From assembly GCF_024362695.1 (NCBI RefSeq), contig NC_065405.1, forward strand, positions 2,922,672-2,986,671: DNA of 64,000 nt, written 5' to 3'. This document shows positions 11,971-24,200 of the stretch, one piece after another (within the stretch, counting starts at the first letter, position 1; every line of letters starts with the position of its first letter). This DNA is from Pectinophora gossypiella. Lineage: Eukaryota > Arthropoda > Insecta > Lepidoptera > Gelechiidae. Made by a program: the position numbers and the translations under genes. Below the pieces are notes generated by a model. The model was not told the origin of the DNA and did no database searches. It saw nothing but the letters and a program-made list of their open reading frames with translations.

Positions 11971-12805
11971 CTAACGCCCCACTCTGGCTGGCCAATGAAG
12001 GCAAGCCAGAGGTGAGAGTCCTGCGGCCCCCGCTAAGGTCCATTCCGGCCAGCCAGTACTGTCACCATCTTTGTTGTTCTTCTTTGGACTCTCTCTAGTA
12101 GTGCAATGTCCTTCCGATAGTAAAGTCTCCATATTTGAAACCCATGTTCTAACAGCGGTCTGACGTAAGTAAGTTTTGTAAAGCCTAAGAAACAATTCCG
12201 TATCTATATGATAAAAAGCTTTTCTATTTATGTATAAGAGGGAGTTATCCTTCTTAGTGATTCCAATAATGTGTTCGTCCCACTTTAGATTATGTGTTAT
12301 CGTTATGCCAAGGTCCTTTTGTTTTTTAACACACTCGAGAGGTTTTGAGTCAATGGTGTAACTCAACGTGGGGTGGTTACTGCCAACATGCAACACAGTG
12401 CATTTGTCTACGTTTAATGTGATTAGCCAATCTCGGGTCCAAGCAATTACTCTATCAAGATCATCTTGGATTATATTATGGCTAATAAGTGGATTCCCCG
12501 TTATTTTCGTGTCATCTGCAAAGAGTGATATATCAGACATGATACCATGTTTAAGATCTGTAAGGTAGATACTGAATAAAATAGGTCCTAACACCGATCC
12601 CTGCGGCACACCGCTGAGGACTTTTCTGGGAACAGAGATAAAATAAAAAATTCTCCGATGCGCACAGAGAATGTGCGATTTGACAGGAAGTCTTCAATAC
12701 ACTTCACGACATTGCCTCTGATTCCAAAGGGCTCTAATTTAGCAATCAATGGTGTGACAGGAACTCGATCAAAGGCTTTTTCATAGTCCAAGTAAATAAT
12801 ATCTG
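11971..12805 (-). pseudogene. Reverse transcriptase fragment of a non-LTR retrotransposon
   Basis: On the - strand the frame from about 12791 starts DYEKAFDRVPVTPLIAKLEP (an RT core motif). A frameshift near 12620 leads into PQGSVLGPILFSIYLTDL and LFADDTKITG, which holds the catalytic FADD. Homology continues through DRVIAWTRDWLITLNVDKC and KDLGITITHNLKWDEHI. Both ends are lost and the frame is broken, so it is dead. The motif style is that of CR1/jockey-like elements; the exact clade cannot be named. Confidence 0.85.
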
Positions 12806-12958
12806 TAGGTATTCGTGCCTCCCAATTTCTTGCACAAAACCATGTTGCTCCTCGATGATGACATTCTCTCGTGCGAAAAGCATCCTATATATCCTATAAT
12901 ATGTAGATATCTTTGCATGGAATTATTAAAATCGAAAATTCCATTCAAAATATATTAC

Positions 12959-15088
12959 AAAGGAGATCATCTGCTTTCCATACTTTGGCCGGCCCAAATT
13001 TGAAAGTGCCGGTCAGAGAAAAAAAATGTGTCAAACCTTTCGAGTAGATTGTTCTGAACATTTTTTACTATGACACCAGACGTGTATGACCATTAGTTTG
13101 GCTTTAATTGGATTTTAAAAATCTCGACTTTTCATACATTTTGTAAAAAATAATATTATGTCCGTTGGGAAAAAGAGGTATACAGGCGTATTACAAAGGA
13201 CCGTTAGAACATTTATTAGTATGGCGCCAAACTTCTATGACCATTATTTGGACTTTCAGTTTTGGTTAATATGTTAAAATGCCGGCCATCGAAAAAAATA
13301 CGTCGAATCTGTCTAATAGTTGTTTCTCAATATTTTTTAATAACACCAAACATCTATGACCATTATTTTGACTTTTATTGGAATTTACGTTTTAGTTTAA
13401 ATATGAAAAATGCCGACCAGCAAAAATATCATGTTGAGAGTATCGAGTAGATGTCTGTTAACATTTTTTTCTATAGCGCCAAACTTGTATGACCATTAGT
13501 TTGGCTTTTAGTGTATTTTAAAAATCTTGATTTCTTATTTATTTTGTATGAAAATAAAGTGCTTTGGGTAAAAAATGCGATACGGCGGATTACAAAGGAC
13601 CTTTAGAACATTTAATATTCTGGCGCAAAACATTTTTGACCGTTATCTTGACTTTTTATTTGTCTCTCTTTCCGTTTTGGTTCAAATGGGAAAATGTCAG
13701 CCAGCAAAACAAAATAAGTCAAATCTTTTGGTAAACGACTTGAACGACGTATTTTTACTATATTACCAAATGTCGACTTTGGCTTTTATTGGACTTTTTA
13801 AAAAAACTTTTTTTTATACATTTTAACAATGACAACAAGCAGAGCTTTCCCAATGACTAGTTATTAGTCAGATAAATACTTTGTGTTTTTGTTTTGTGTG
13901 TTGTTAGGTGAACTTCTATATTAATACTATCTGATTTTAGATATGACGTTGGCTGTAGTTTTTGCATTCGACTCAACGTTACGGCCTAAGTTTAGGTTGA
14001 ATTATGGTATTGATTCACCTTGACCGTAAATGATTACCACCCTCCAAAGATAAGCTTGCCATCTAGTGACGAAACTCGTATTTTGGCATGACGTCTGAAG
14101 TATCTGTTAGGGAAAACAGGAGTCGGGTAGTTGTACTTTGCAAGTATGCCTATCACAATGTCCTGGTGCTACTCGGCCGATAACATAGTAGGTACCTCTA
14201 TCACCCCACTGTTTATTCCTTGTATACACTTTTCTTTTAAAAAAGTAGTTTCTTAAGCGTGTATCACCATCAGGTAAGGTAGTGGTCAAACGCAAACCTA
14301 TTTTTCAAAAGACGACCACCATATTACGCCTTTAGCAAGATAGTTCCATTATCACTAGATAAAACTTTTTTTTGATTTTTGGAAAATCGAATTAAGTTCA
14401 TAATATTGGTCATAGTCGTTTAATGCCATAGTAATAAACATTCTGACGATCCTTTAAATAACGCGCCTGTTATATTTTATTTTTATACAAAATGAATCAA
14501 AAATCAAGTTTTTTTTAAATCCAACAAAAGCCAAACAATTAATGGTCAAAATACATGTTTTTGTCATAGTGAATAATGTTTACAGGTATCTTCTCGATAG
14601 CTTTGACATGTGTTTTTTGCTGACCGGCACTTTTCACACAGAAACTATAACGTAAAGTCCAACAAAAGTCAAAATAATGGTCAATGACGTTTGGTGCCCT
14701 AATAATAAATGGTCAAATGGATAAGTTCTAACGGGATATACAAATATTGTTTCATGGCCGGCACTTCACATTTTCACCAAAAATGTATGAAAATTCAGTT
14801 TTTTTTATTAATTATTGACCCTACAGCTTTGGTGCCATAGTAATAAATGCTCAGACGGATAAGTTCTAAGTATAATATCATTATTGTTACTTGGCCGGCA
14901 CTTTACATTTTCACCAAAAATGTATGAAAAATACTGTTTTTTAAAATCGAATAAAACCGAAGATATTGACCCTACAGCTTTGGTGCCATAGTAATAAATG
15001 CTCATATGGATAAGATCTAACGGAATATAGCAAAATTATTTTTTGGCCGGCACTTTAACTTCTGGGCCGAAATCCGATGATCTCCTTT
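12959..15088. mobile_element. Inverted-repeat element with subterminal tandem repeats
   Basis: Ends are AAAGGAGATCATC (12959-12971) and its inverse GATGATCTCCTTT (15076-15088), both followed inward by GGCCGGC and GTGCCGG motifs. The left arm (to about 13830) has repeats spaced about 120-150 bases, marked by TATGACCATTA. The right arm (about 14400-15060) has the inverted set, marked by GGTGCCATAGTAATAAATG. The middle, about 13830-14340, is unique and non-coding. Confidence 0.65.
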
Positions 15089-15317
15089 AAGTTTTTTAAG
15101 AGTTCATACGACACTACGACAGAAGATAAATTGGGCATAAGTAGGCATACATTATATTTAAATGGTCTTTGTTGGAAATCCTTACTTTTAATACAAATAT
15201 ATGCGATAAAAAATATTTTCCCTTGAAATGGGAATTTTTCGGGTTTTTTCCCTCAGAATTGGGAAAATTCCCAAAACGCGGGAATTTTCCGGGTAAGAAC
15301 CCAACACTACTCGGTAC

Positions 15318-15833
15318 ATAAATAAACATGAGTTGATAATGAGTTTAGATAATTGATATCACGTGGTTTCCAGGATTTTTGCCCGGTTAATGACAATAGG
15401 CTCGCCACCTATGTATATGTATATACTGTACACCTCTGCCTACCCCTTCGGGTAAACAGGCGTGATGAACATTTGTACACAACAGAGTATGGTTATCAGG
15501 TGTGTTATATATATCATCGCTGACGTATCTGAAATTTTTGGCGAATCTAAATTTATGCCTTTAGCCATTGTCAATAAGACAAATTATTTTAGCAAAAAAT
15601 TGCAATAACCTATAAATAAACAATTCTCTAGGTACCTATGTACTCTATATACTTATCTTTAAAACCACAGAAATCGTTAGACCCGGATGTGGTATTAGCG
15701 CGATGCATTACCTGAGTCGTGACCAGCCGATATTGTTACCATTTTATGTAGAACACTCCCACAGTAAAACGTCAGTTATCCACGCGCACAGTAGAGTACG
15801 GGAAAAGTTCTCAATATAAAATAAACGCACACT
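15318..15833. other. Intergenic, no gene seen
   Basis: AT-rich DNA with no recognised repeat except short matches to LINE tails. Confidence 0.35.
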
Positions 15834-16334
15834 GGCCCCGATTCCTGCAGGCACATCCTAATTTTACTTTAAGTTATAGCTGTCATTTTCTTATCCACCG
15901 AAAAGGAAAGTGACAGCAACATGCAGTTTCTTGTCATTCTCCTCAGCCATAACACCTTGCGAAATGACGTAAATTCAAAAATGTTATATTGACCTTCAAC
16001 AAGTTTATCCATGATAATTACGTTGAATAAATGGTTCTGATTTCTGACGGATAATTGACAAATCTTAATTTTAGGGGGAATGAATAACCCGGGCGAATCA
16101 AAAAGGCATCTCGCTGGTATGCAAACCGTTTGACGTGACTGTCAACTTAATTCTGTTGGGTTATTAGCCAATGTAATTTTTTTATAGGGCTGTTTTAGAT
16201 ATGTGCTTAAAATTGACGTGTGTTCCATAAATTTTATGCTTGTCGATTACTCGTCCCATTCCTTTTCGGCGGATAGGAAAATGACAGATATAACTTAAAA
16301 TAAAATTAGATGGTGTTTACAAGAATTAGCACCA
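15834..16334. mobile_element. Family F DNA element, both ends present
   Basis: The left end is GGCCCCGATTCCTGCAG and the right end is its degraded inverse (AAGAATTAGCACC). The inner parts of the long terminal repeats hold CACCGAAAAGGAAAG and CCTTTTCGGCGGATAG. No coding capacity. Confidence 0.65.
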
Positions 16335-17260
16335 CTATGTACAACTTCAGGCGAACATTGACCAAAAGTATATTCCTACGATGAAGGATGACATTGATAG
16401 GACGCTTAGAGATTTCCACCACGCAACTCCATTGTTCGTTGGTGGAAATCCAGGTCCTTCCCATCTTTAGATACTAGTTGCTTCAATTCCTCCTCACGTA
16501 GAGCAAAAGCGTTGCTGGTAGGTACAATCAAAGAGCAAAAGTTCACGTTCGGACGTTCAGTCACTGAGCCCAGCGAATTATTTGTAAACAGTGGTAAAAT
16601 TATGAGCCATTAGTTGTCATAATTATAAAATTTATGTTTTTGTAGTGTTTTTGGTATATTACAGACACCTCCTTTTACACCGACTCTACACATTATCATT
16701 ATCATTTAATTTCTGGCTGTATCTGAGTCTGTATGGACATTTTAAAATGTTTTATGTTCACTTGTGGTAGCTTTTCATTGGCATTTGTTTGTATTTATAA
16801 GTATTCATTTTGTAAAAAAGGCTGTAAGCTACCCAAATAAAATAAAATAAAATAAAATAAAATTATCGTACACGCGCATCTGTGTGTGTGACATCTGACG
16901 CCCATACGATTGAAGACTAAAATGGTGGGCAGAGTAGTCGCTCTATACGTTAGTATTATTTATTCTTTATTCTATGGCAACGAGATGACGTCATCAAAAA
17001 ATTCAAATTAAAAAACTAAATTCGATTTTACCTAATTTGTAATAATGACGCACATAAAACTGTCAATTCTCACAGCGCGTACGATGCTGAATAATTTTGT
17101 TTCATAGAGCAACACGGGCCCCCGATTTAGTCGGATATAGGCATAGGATCCCTCAACGTGCAGTGGAGCAGCGTGGTGGAGTATGCTCCATACCCTCTCC
17201 GGTTGAGGGGAGGCCTGTGCCCAGCGGCGGGACATATATAGGCTGTTTATGTAAATAATT
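16335..17260. repeat. Intergenic with repeats G and H
   Basis: It includes an AAAAT microsatellite (about 16837-16862), a repeat G piece (about 16660-16970, CATCTGTGTGTGTGACATCT) and repeat H (about 17150-17250, GGTTGAGGGGAGGCCTGTGC). Repeat H also occurs near 36310, 37080, 50650 and 55250. Confidence 0.5.
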
Positions 17261-17620
17261 TTATTTTTATTATGATTAATTAAAATTTATGAATTTCAGC
17301 ATTTTACTAGCCCATCTACTCAGAGAGAACTTTAAAACAGCACTGTCAATTATGTTTCCATGGGATATTTAAACTAATCGATTCCACTACCAATGATCCA
17401 TTGTGGTTGTATTGCGTCGTTTATTTATGAGTTTCAACTAGTCGTAACAGTTTACATACTAATGATCTTACAAGAATCCTACTGGAGTAAATTTCCGGTC
17501 GTGTGATGAAGATAATTACTTTGAGAATAGTATTGGAGTCATCTTTTACGAGATTTTATGATTGTAACACATGCGACCTTTGAGTAGGGTTGAGTATGTG
17601 TGCTAGCGGGAGCTATATAG
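17261..17620. other. Intergenic, nothing recognised
   Basis: AT-rich, without open frames or repeats I could place. Confidence 0.35.
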
Positions 17621-17830
17621 GTGTAAGTGACATCGTAACGAAAACTCAAAGGGATGATTCAGACCATGATTCTGAGTTAATATCAAGTGAAATTTTCCGT
17701 CGCAAAATTCATGATTCTTTTTTTGATTTTTATTTCTATACTTTTGCGATGGAAAATTCCACTTGATATTAACTCACAATAATGAGCTGAATCACCCCCC
17801 TCAGTATTCGTTACGGTGTCACTTACACCC
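17621..17830. mobile_element. Palindromic MITE (family P)
   Basis: The terminal inverted repeats begin GTGTAAGTGACATCGTAACG, and the element is palindromic over nearly its whole length. Other copies are at 41220-41424, 48152-48337 and 60138-60264. Confidence 0.75.
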
Positions 17831-17867
17831 TGTACAAGTATTACAGGTAGCCATACAAGTACGTATG

Positions 17868-18073
17868 GGTGCTAGTTGCACCGTAACAAATAATTAAAGG
17901 AATGCTTCAGACCATGATTCTGAATTGATACCATGAGGAATTTTCGTCGGAAAATTTTATTGTTTTTTTAAATTATTTTCAGTTCCATACTTTTGCGATG
18001 GAAAACTCTAAATCATGATCTGAATCATCCCCGTCATTGTTCACTGTATAGCGACTGATATAGCACCCTGTAC
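17868..18073. mobile_element. Second, degraded family P MITE
   Basis: Same inner arms (CAGACCATGATTCTGA, ACTTTTGCGATGGAAAA) as the element just to the left, with worn ends. The two sit side by side. Confidence 0.6.
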
Positions 18074-18345
18074 ATTCTATAATGATTGTGACTTGTGATT
18101 GTTGTGGTATTTATGTACCTACTCAAAGCGAACTCTATAGGTAAGTACTTATGTTTTGTTTATCAATTTCAGTTACAAACAACCTTTAGTTGAAGTTTAT
18201 TATTAGAAGATGTATATTAATATTAACAACATAGGTATTGGCTATAAAAAAAAATGGACACGTGATGTATTCACGCAAGGTTTTCTCAAAAGAAAAAAAA
18301 CATGTCAACAGCGGTTATAGGTATTACCTTCTTATTTAGTTATTG

Positions 18346-18676
18346 ACACGTGGTTGCACAGTTGGTAGAACGCTTGCCTCTCACTTTGAGGTCGCAAGTT
18401 CAAATCCAGCACAGGCCAAAACCAATGATTGTCGAATTTGTTTTTGAATTCATGTTTGGATCATAAATGATTATCACGTGCTCAGCGGTGAAGGAAAACA
18501 TCGTGAGGAAACCCACATCCTCGAGAAATGCATTTTCGGAGGAATGTGATCTAACTTGTATTGGGCTAGTTTCCCTTCGCGGGTTGGAAGGTCAGACAGG
18601 CAGTCGCCTGTCAAATTGTCAGGTTAGGTAAGCGGATCCTGTGAAAAACGGGATAATGCTAGGGAGATGATGATTA
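18346..18676 (+). mobile_element. SINE C, near full length
   Basis: The head CACAGTTGGTAGAACGC and B box region AGTTCAAATCC are followed by the whole body and a GAGATGATGATT tail. Confidence 0.75.
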
Positions 18677-18721
18677 AGTAACATATACATCATAAGTATA
18701 ATATAGTCTCCGCATACCTTT

Positions 18722-19222
18722 TTTCACAGGGTCCGTTTACTTAATCTGAAGATTTGACAGGTCGAGTTTTTTACAGAAGCGTCTGCCTGTCTGACATTCC
18801 ACACGCGAAGACAAAAACCAGCCCAATGCAGGTTTATGTTACATACCCCCGAAAAGCATTTCTCGGGTATGTGGGTTTCCTCACGCTTTCCTACAGCGCT
18901 GATCAGCCTAAATCCGCCCGAATTAAAGTTGGCCATTTTACGACTTTCCTTAGAGAACTGTCAAAATGGGAAATTCATATTTGAATTGAAATATGAAAAT
19001 CCATAAGTGCCCATTTTACGATTTGCAATTCAATTCATAATAGGAACATATTATGATTCATCAAAAGTGGCCTTATTAGTCCCCAAGTAATCGTTTATGC
19101 TCCAAACTTGAATTCGACAAACAGTAAGGAAATCATTGGTTAGGGCCTGTACTTCCCAGCACAACCTGCGAACCTGCGAACTCACATTGAGAGTCAAACA
19201 TTCATCTGAGTTACCACGGCTC
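18722..19222 (-). mobile_element. SINE C, interrupted copy
   Basis: The tail half is at 18722-18905 and the head half at about 19080-19222. Between them is about 170 bases of unrelated AT-rich palindromic sequence, probably a later insertion. Confidence 0.6.
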
Positions 19223-19981
19223 ATTTGCATTGTATACGCGATATGCTTTTCGGCTTTCCGCATACGAAGATTACAAACATGGATTCATACGTTGGTCGAG
19301 AAATCAAATCACAAACTAGATAGGTATCAATAGGACCTTTACATGATGGGCCATCTCACTAGCCAACTAAGCTGGGCCAGCACTGGGCCATCGTGTCGAG
19401 CGGTCACTACAGCTGTTGGGCTAAAATGGACGTAAATTGACCAGAAATAGGTACATATGTATAACTCAAATCATACATAGGTAGTCTTCTTTTGTTCTAA
19501 ATATTTCCATCTTCTTTTGACGTGTTTTATATATACAGTAGACTAAATTCTCTCCTATATTCTACCTTCGAAAATAGAAAGAAATTACTAATCTATAAAT
19601 GAACTAGGCACTGATAAAATTTAACGATGCATACTAGTACAACAGACGCTAGAACACTGCTTACAACTAGTTTTCAAATTGTAAATACCTACTTTAAACT
19701 AGTTTAGTTAGACTATATACCTACAGATTATAGTTATCTTATTAAACACTTATAAACCTCCCAAGGTCGATGTACGATTACGTCAGCTGTTCTCTTAAAA
19801 AAAGATCTATCTAATAACAACCACCGATTCTCAAAACCTCTCCTAAATAATTGGCCGACAAAAAGTTACCTGGTAGGTAGATTACGTATATATTCCGAAT
19901 AATTTTGCCATGGGAAGCGTGATATAAAAACTAATTGTTTTCCCCAAGAGTTGATTCTCTACTCACGTTTGATGATATTAA
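19223..19981. other. Upstream region of G2
   Basis: No gene or placed repeat. The last few hundred bases are AT-rich and unique, which fits a promoter region. Confidence 0.4.
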
Positions 19982-20013
19982 TATAAAAGGATTGTATAAA
20001 GGTTTATCCAGTT
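19982..20013 (+). promoter_or_regulatory. Core promoter of G2: TATA box and initiator
   Basis: TATAAAAGG starts at 19982. CCAGTT has its A at 20010, 28 bases on, the usual spacing for an insect TATA plus CAGT initiator promoter. Confidence 0.7.
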
Positions 20014-20028
20014 AGTCAACAAGCAGAC

Positions 20029-21792
20029 ATGAGGCGGCGTTTATGTGTGGTGTTGTGTCTCGCCGCGCTGTGCGGTGCATCAGGTAATTACGCTTTTTGC
20101 ATATTTACCTTATTATTAGATATAACAAAGTTTTTCTTACATTTTTTAAACGTGTAATGGAGGTTTTTTAAACTTGTTTATTCATACTTAAGTACTTAGT
20201 AGTTAATAGCTAAAGCTTTTTCCGATATTCTCCATTTATGTAATTAGGTAATAAGCATATTAGTCAGGATTGTAATTTTTTTTATCAGATATTGTAATAG
20301 TGTTTCCGATATTTTTACAGAAAGAGTGCGCCGAGGTTATGGTGCCGCTGACGCAGGCGGGGGCGGCGGAGGCGGCGGGGGAGGTGGCTTCGGCTTTGGA
20401 GGTGGGGGCGGCTTCGGCTACGGCGGCGGTGGCGGCGGCGGCGGTGGCTTCGGGGGCGGCCTAGACGCCATCCACGAAGGAGTCTCCGGAATACTTGGAA
20501 AAGTCCACGCTGGCTTGAAAAACATCGGCAGCGGTGGATTCAGCGGAGGATACAGTGTCGGGGGTAATGGTGGGGGAGGATATAGTGGCGGCGGGGGTTA
20601 CAGCGGAGGGGGAGGATTGGGCGGCGGCGGAGGCGGAGGACTAGGTGGAGGCCTAGGCGGCGGAAACGAAAAAGTTGTGTACACAAAATCGGATGACGGA
20701 AAATCTGGCGGCTTCGCTTTCACCGGAACACTTGACGGAGGCAAAGGTGGTTACGGCGGCGGCGGCGGCTACAGCGGCAACGGCGGCGGCGGGGGCGGTG
20801 GATACGGAGGCGGCGGTGGATTCGGAGGCGGCGGCGGCCTTGGTGGCAGCGGTGGATCTAGCGGGGGACACGGAGGCAGTGGTGGCTACGGAGGAAGCAG
20901 TGGAGGCGGCTACGGTGGAAGCAGCGGTGGCGGGTTTACCAAGGTTGTAACTGTGAAAATAGACGGCGGTGGTATTGGCGGTGGTTCGGGCTGTAGCTCC
21001 GGCGGCTGCGGTGACACCGCGGGCGGCGGCGGCGGGCATGGAGGTGGCGCTGGCTTCGGCGGAGGCACTGGAGGAGCCTCCGGAGGTTATGGCAGCAGTG
21101 GATCTGGCGTCAGCACTCTTAAAGTAGTGGGATCCGGCAGCGGTGGGTACGGTGGGGCCTCAGGTGGAAATGGAGGCGGATATGGTGGCGGCGCCGGCTT
21201 CGGAGGCGGTGGTGGCGGAGGCTTTGGAGGTAGTGGCGCTGGAGGCTCTGGAGGCAGTGGTTCCGGTGAATACGGCAGCACATTGAAAGTTGTCGGGTCT
21301 GGGAGCGGCGGATATGGTGGTAGCTCTGGCGGCGGCTACGGCGGTAGCTCTGGAGGCGGCTACGGCGGTAGTTCCGGCGGGGGGTATGGAGGCGGCGGAG
21401 GTCTCGGGGGCGGCGGGGGACTCGGTGGTGGCGGTGGATCCAGCCACGGTGGCGGATTGGGTGGCCTCGGCTTCAGTAAGACAATATCAGGCTCTCTGAA
21501 CATCGGTTTGGGAGGCTCTGGCAGTGGCAAATCTTACGGAGGCGGTGGATATGGTGGAGGACTAGGAGGCGGAGGCGGTGGAGGGTACGGAGGCGCCGGG
21601 GGTTATGGAGGTGGTTTAGGGGGCGCGGGCGGTGGGGCTGGCGGTCATAGCGGCTCAGACGGCCATGGAGGTTCTGGCGGTTGTGATGGCTCCTGTGGCG
21701 GGTCAGGAAGCTCAGGTGGGGGGGCCTACGCCTCCGCCAGCGCGAAAGCCTCCGCTTCAGCTAGCTCTAGTAGCGGTAGCTACGGCAAATGA
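20029..21792 (+). CDS. G2: large glycine-rich secreted protein, 508 aa
   Basis: Two exons, 20029-20083 and 20321-21792, joined in phase 1 (CAG|GTAATT and TTTTACAG|AAAG). The signal peptide is MRRRLCVVLCLAALCGAS. The mature protein is mostly GGGGGYGG/GGFGG repeats. Short conserved non-Gly islands interrupt them: LDAIHEGVSGILGKVHAGLK near residue 65, KVVYTKSDDGKSGGFAFTG, FTKVVTVKID, STLKVVGSGSGGYGG twice at a 55-residue spacing, and GFSKTISGSLNIGLGG. Four Cys occur as two close pairs (GCSSGGC and GCDGSC). The C-terminus is a Ser/Ala tail, SASAKASASASSSSGSYGK, shared in style with G5, G7 and G8. It resembles structural proteins of insect cuticle or silk; the tissue is not known. It is the largest gene of the cluster. 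Confidence 0.9.
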
Positions 21793-22702
21793 AAAATTGG
21801 TGTATTAGAAAACTAAGGCATTCTCTATGATGTATAAGCATTTTGTCACCATGTGATAATATTTTAGAGTTTACAATGTATGTTTGGACTTTGGATTAGG
21901 CTATACAATCTCGGTATTCGTTGTATTGTAATCTTGGGTTCAAAAAATTTTTGTCCCCGTGCTTCGGAGGGCAAGTTAAGTAGTCGGTCCTGACTTCTGT
22001 ATCCCCATGTAAGTATATTGTAATTGTTACATGAGCCATGTCTTGGGCTTAGGCGGTTCAATAGTAACCCTGAAACCAGGGTTGATGAAGCCTAAATTAT
22101 CTACATCTAAAGATTGCATACAGCTCCCTCCCTTGCATAGTGAAAGTAGGTATGAAATGTTACTATGTGAGGAAATGCTTGCCATATTTTTGTAAATACT
22201 GATAAAGCAGCGCCCGTAGCATGGTGCCTATCGCGCGCGATACCAAATTCGAGTGCCGTGTTTTGTTAGTTAGGTACTAGTTTTATAATGTAAGAACGCT
22301 TGTAAAAATGTTAATGATTACGATAAGCAAGACTTTTTAATTTTTATAGTCATTAAATTATTTAAGTTTATATTCTCATGCATTGACGTCTTTTATTATG
22401 TCCCATCTCAACCTTTTTGTAATTAACTTTTTATGAGTCTGGAACTTGTACTTGGCTGGTAATAAACCGCCTTTAAAACTTATAAAAACGAAAACTAAAT
22501 ACATAGTTGTATTTTATAAGATCAATTTACTTCCTCATAAATCATTGAAGTATATAACACAAATAATTTATAATTTAAAAGTGAATATTACAAATGAGTT
22601 TTATCAGTTCCATTAAAAAATATTAACTAAGTACGTGTAGGTAGATGCAACATAAACTCATCATCTATCTAGCACTCACACACACACACACACACACACA
22701 CA
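21793..22702. other. 3' flank of G2
   Basis: It holds a SINE A 3' fragment at about 21950-22085. AATAAA occurs near 22461. A (CA)n run is at about 22677-22704. No gene. Confidence 0.5.
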
Positions 22703-22950
22703 CAGGGTCCGCTTACCTAACCTAAATATTTGACAAGTCCGGTTTTTATTATAGAAGCGCCTAAACGAAAGGGAATACCAGCCCAAATGCAGGTTAGGTT
22801 AGGTCATACATTTCACGGGTATTATTGTGTGTGAAGGAAAACTTATCTTCTTATTCTTCTTATCTAGGATAAATGAATTCGAAAATCATTGGATTAGGTC
22901 CGTGCTGGATTTGAACCTGCGACCCTTCAATGAGAGTCAAGCGTTTAACT
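22703..22950 (-). mobile_element. SINE C, degraded
   Basis: It carries GGGTCCGCTTACCTAACCT at left and GGATTTGAACCTGCGACC (inverted B box) at right, with several internal losses. Confidence 0.6.
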
Positions 22951-23212
22951 AATAAACCCAAAAAAATTCAGGTTAGGTGTATTAGATAGGTACAACAAAC
23001 AATTTTTTAATAAATAATAAAAAAAAAAGTATGTGGCTTATATGGAAATTTCATTTCCCCATTTCCTATCTGATCCTGGTAGACCTTTACCCGTGCTTAG
23101 GGAAACTCACAATGAGATTTAAGTAAGTAAATCAAAGAAAATATGATTCGGACGGGACTTGAACCAACTCATCTTCACAATATTTTTTTTCTGATTTGAC
23201 TAGTTGGAAACG
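22951..23212. other. Intergenic, nothing recognised
   Basis: AT-rich. Confidence 0.3.
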
Positions 23213-23835
23213 ACCCTATTGTTATGGGCGGTAGGCTCAGATCTCTTTTCAGCATAATGTTTATCACATGCATCTTAGGATTTCGTCTCAACGTTGTCTG
23301 CAAGTTGTCTTTGACTTGGACTTTTTGGCGGGAACGGGAACGGAACGGTTGCTTTCTTTATTGAATAATCTTAATAATTAATACGAAATGGTGTTTTGTG
23401 GTTCATGATCGCATTAAACATTCACGATAGTGTTATTATATTGGAATATTCAATAAACAAAGTGTACCTATCTATTTTCGCTTCGTGTCAACAAGCCGCT
23501 TTATAACTCGAAAGTTTATGCAGACTTTTACTGAAAATTCATTTATGGTTCGGAGTAGGAGTCTGCTCCGAGGGTGGGGGCTTAGGTTTCATCCTTCATC
23601 GTCATCAGCTTTCATCATTTCATTAATCATCATCAAGAAAAAAATACATAAGACATGGCTGTACGGGTGTTACGATATCATCCCCTTCGTAATCTGCTGA
23701 TGAAGATAGTGCCTGACAACATTTTGCACACGGCACATTCGATTGCAACATCGCTGACACCAATTCCCACGTTTCCTTTCCCTTTCATAGTTCCCTTTGC
23801 CTTGCCCTTCGGGGAAAACCAAAACAAAAAAAAAT
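23213..23835. repeat. Dispersed repeat, copy 1 (second copy near 45760)
   Basis: About 23320-23835 matches about 45760-46165. Markers are CGGAGTAGGAGTCTGCTCCG, CAATAAACAAAGTGTA and CCCTTCGGGGAAAACCAAAA. The copy here has about 120 extra bases (23660-23780). The left part resembles the inverse of the repeat at 36452-36700. Confidence 0.6.
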
Positions 23836-24200
23836 GTCTTTGACTTATGTGGCTCTACCCACCCCATTAGTGATTTATGGCGCCGGGCGTAAGATCGTAT
23901 ATTCTTATGTATGTATACCTATTTTTTATTATCTTTATTATACATGTGTAGGTATGTATGGTATAAAAACAATAAGCAGGTTTGATTCCAAAAGTTGATT
24001 ATGTAACCACAAATATATTTTTTGCGATAAGATCGTCTGCTAGTAAACAGAGCTCTTCAATCATCCGTCAAAGAGCGACACAAAAAAGTTGTTTGATGTG
24101 TACCTACTCTGTGGTACCTTGTGATACTTTGTAGACTGTAGTAGATTTATTTTTAGTATAATAAAAACCTACTCCTTAGTATTTCCCGATTACACAACAT
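23836..24200. other. Intergenic, nothing recognised
   Basis: AT-rich, with repeat fragments at its left edge only. Confidence 0.3.

Larger units (their letters stand above)
11308..15317. mobile_element. Composite hAT insertion with 8-bp TSD
   Basis: The element is 11316-15309. The left end is TAGTGATGGG and the right end, read inward, is TAGTGTTGGG; it is flanked by CTCGGTAC at 11308-11315 and 15310-15317. Both ends carry subterminal GGGAAAATTCCC-type sequence. No hAT transposase frame is visible. The inside has taken in a repeat fragment (11459-11785), a broken reverse transcriptase (11971-12805) and an inverted-repeat element (12959-15088). Confidence 0.8.

Noticed and set aside
11733..12098. 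121-codon + strand frame
   Set aside because: Spans the join of a dispersed repeat and the inverted reverse-transcriptase remnant; not a host gene.
20653..21499. Ala- and Pro-rich open frames on both strands inside G2
   Set aside because: Shadows of the Gly codons of G2, with no start context or splice logic of their own.
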